Below are positions 57,666 through 64,000 of a stretch of DNA of 64,000 nucleotides, in pieces (positions within the stretch are counted from its first letter, which is position 1; each line of letters begins with the position of its first letter). The notes under the pieces are model-generated. The model worked only from the letters and a program-made list of their open reading frames with translations, was not told the DNA's origin and searched no databases. The translations under genes were made by a program, and so were the position numbers. The DNA lies in assembly GCA_039096225.1 (NCBI GenBank), contig JBBPEB010000005.1, positions 152,501 to 216,500 on the forward strand, written 5' to 3'. Source of the stretch: Blastocystis sp. Blastoise (Eukaryota; Sar; Bigyra; Opalinata; Blastocystidae).

Positions 57666-64000
<6,335 letters not shown>

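Overview
The window is nuclear DNA from an intron-rich, very AT-rich eukaryote, most likely a free-living protist with a DNA-containing mitochondrion. The evidence is spliceosomal introns in every gene called here, standard-code stops (TAA, TAG and TGA all terminate genes), and eukaryote-only families: kinesin, adaptin, the HOPS/CORVET subunit VPS39, PIG-L, PIG-S, CDC14, a Twinkle-type mitochondrial primase-helicase and TLDc. A fused beta-alpha proton-translocating transhydrogenase is an arrangement known from several protists. I cannot name the organism. An amoeba-like lineage is only a guess.

Introns are the dominant sequence feature. Most open with GTATATATAT and close with TATATATAG, and many bodies are pure TA, TTTA, TTTATTATA or AAT repeats. 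I rebuilt the exon chains by hand, using reading-phase continuity and family resemblance. Every complete gene below gives an in-frame protein of near family length unless noted.

Layout: 66-543 (-) kinesin motor N-terminus, running off the left edge; 1003-4576 (-) NAD(P) transhydrogenase; 5656-8662 (-) AP-1/2 beta adaptin with an acidic tail in place of the ear; 9321-10302 (-) PIG-L; 10581-13261 (+) J-domain/TMEM185 fusion; 14109-15406 (+) class-3 lipase; 16002-18262 (-) neutral-sphingomyelinase-like enzyme; 19056-24313 (+) VPS39 with a probable U12-type AT-AC intron; 24678-26458 (+) PIG-S; a 2.8-kb gene-poor stretch with possible gene debris; 29248-35178 (+) large secreted protein A; 36524-39418 (-) two-RRM RNA-binding protein with a low-complexity tail; 41005-44038 (+) CDC14 phosphatase; 44650-48949 (+) Twinkle; 49366-55353 (+) large membrane-anchored protein B; 55547-57287 (-) BTB-TLDc protein; 57666-64000 (-) large membrane-anchored protein C, truncated by the right edge.

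There is no operon logic. Some themes recur: endomembrane traffic and membrane lipid (AP-beta, VPS39, SMase, lipase), GPI anchoring (PIG-L and PIG-S), mitochondrial function (transhydrogenase, Twinkle), and a three-member family of giant surface or secreted proteins built from Ig-like (He_PIG), sugar-binding jelly-roll, discoidin-like and Cys-rich modules.

The items most worth following up are the AT-AC intron in VPS39, the J-domain/TMEM185 fusion, the earless acidic beta-adaptin, the giant surface-protein family with very different intron numbers, and a strong excess of CCGCGG-type motifs in exons.
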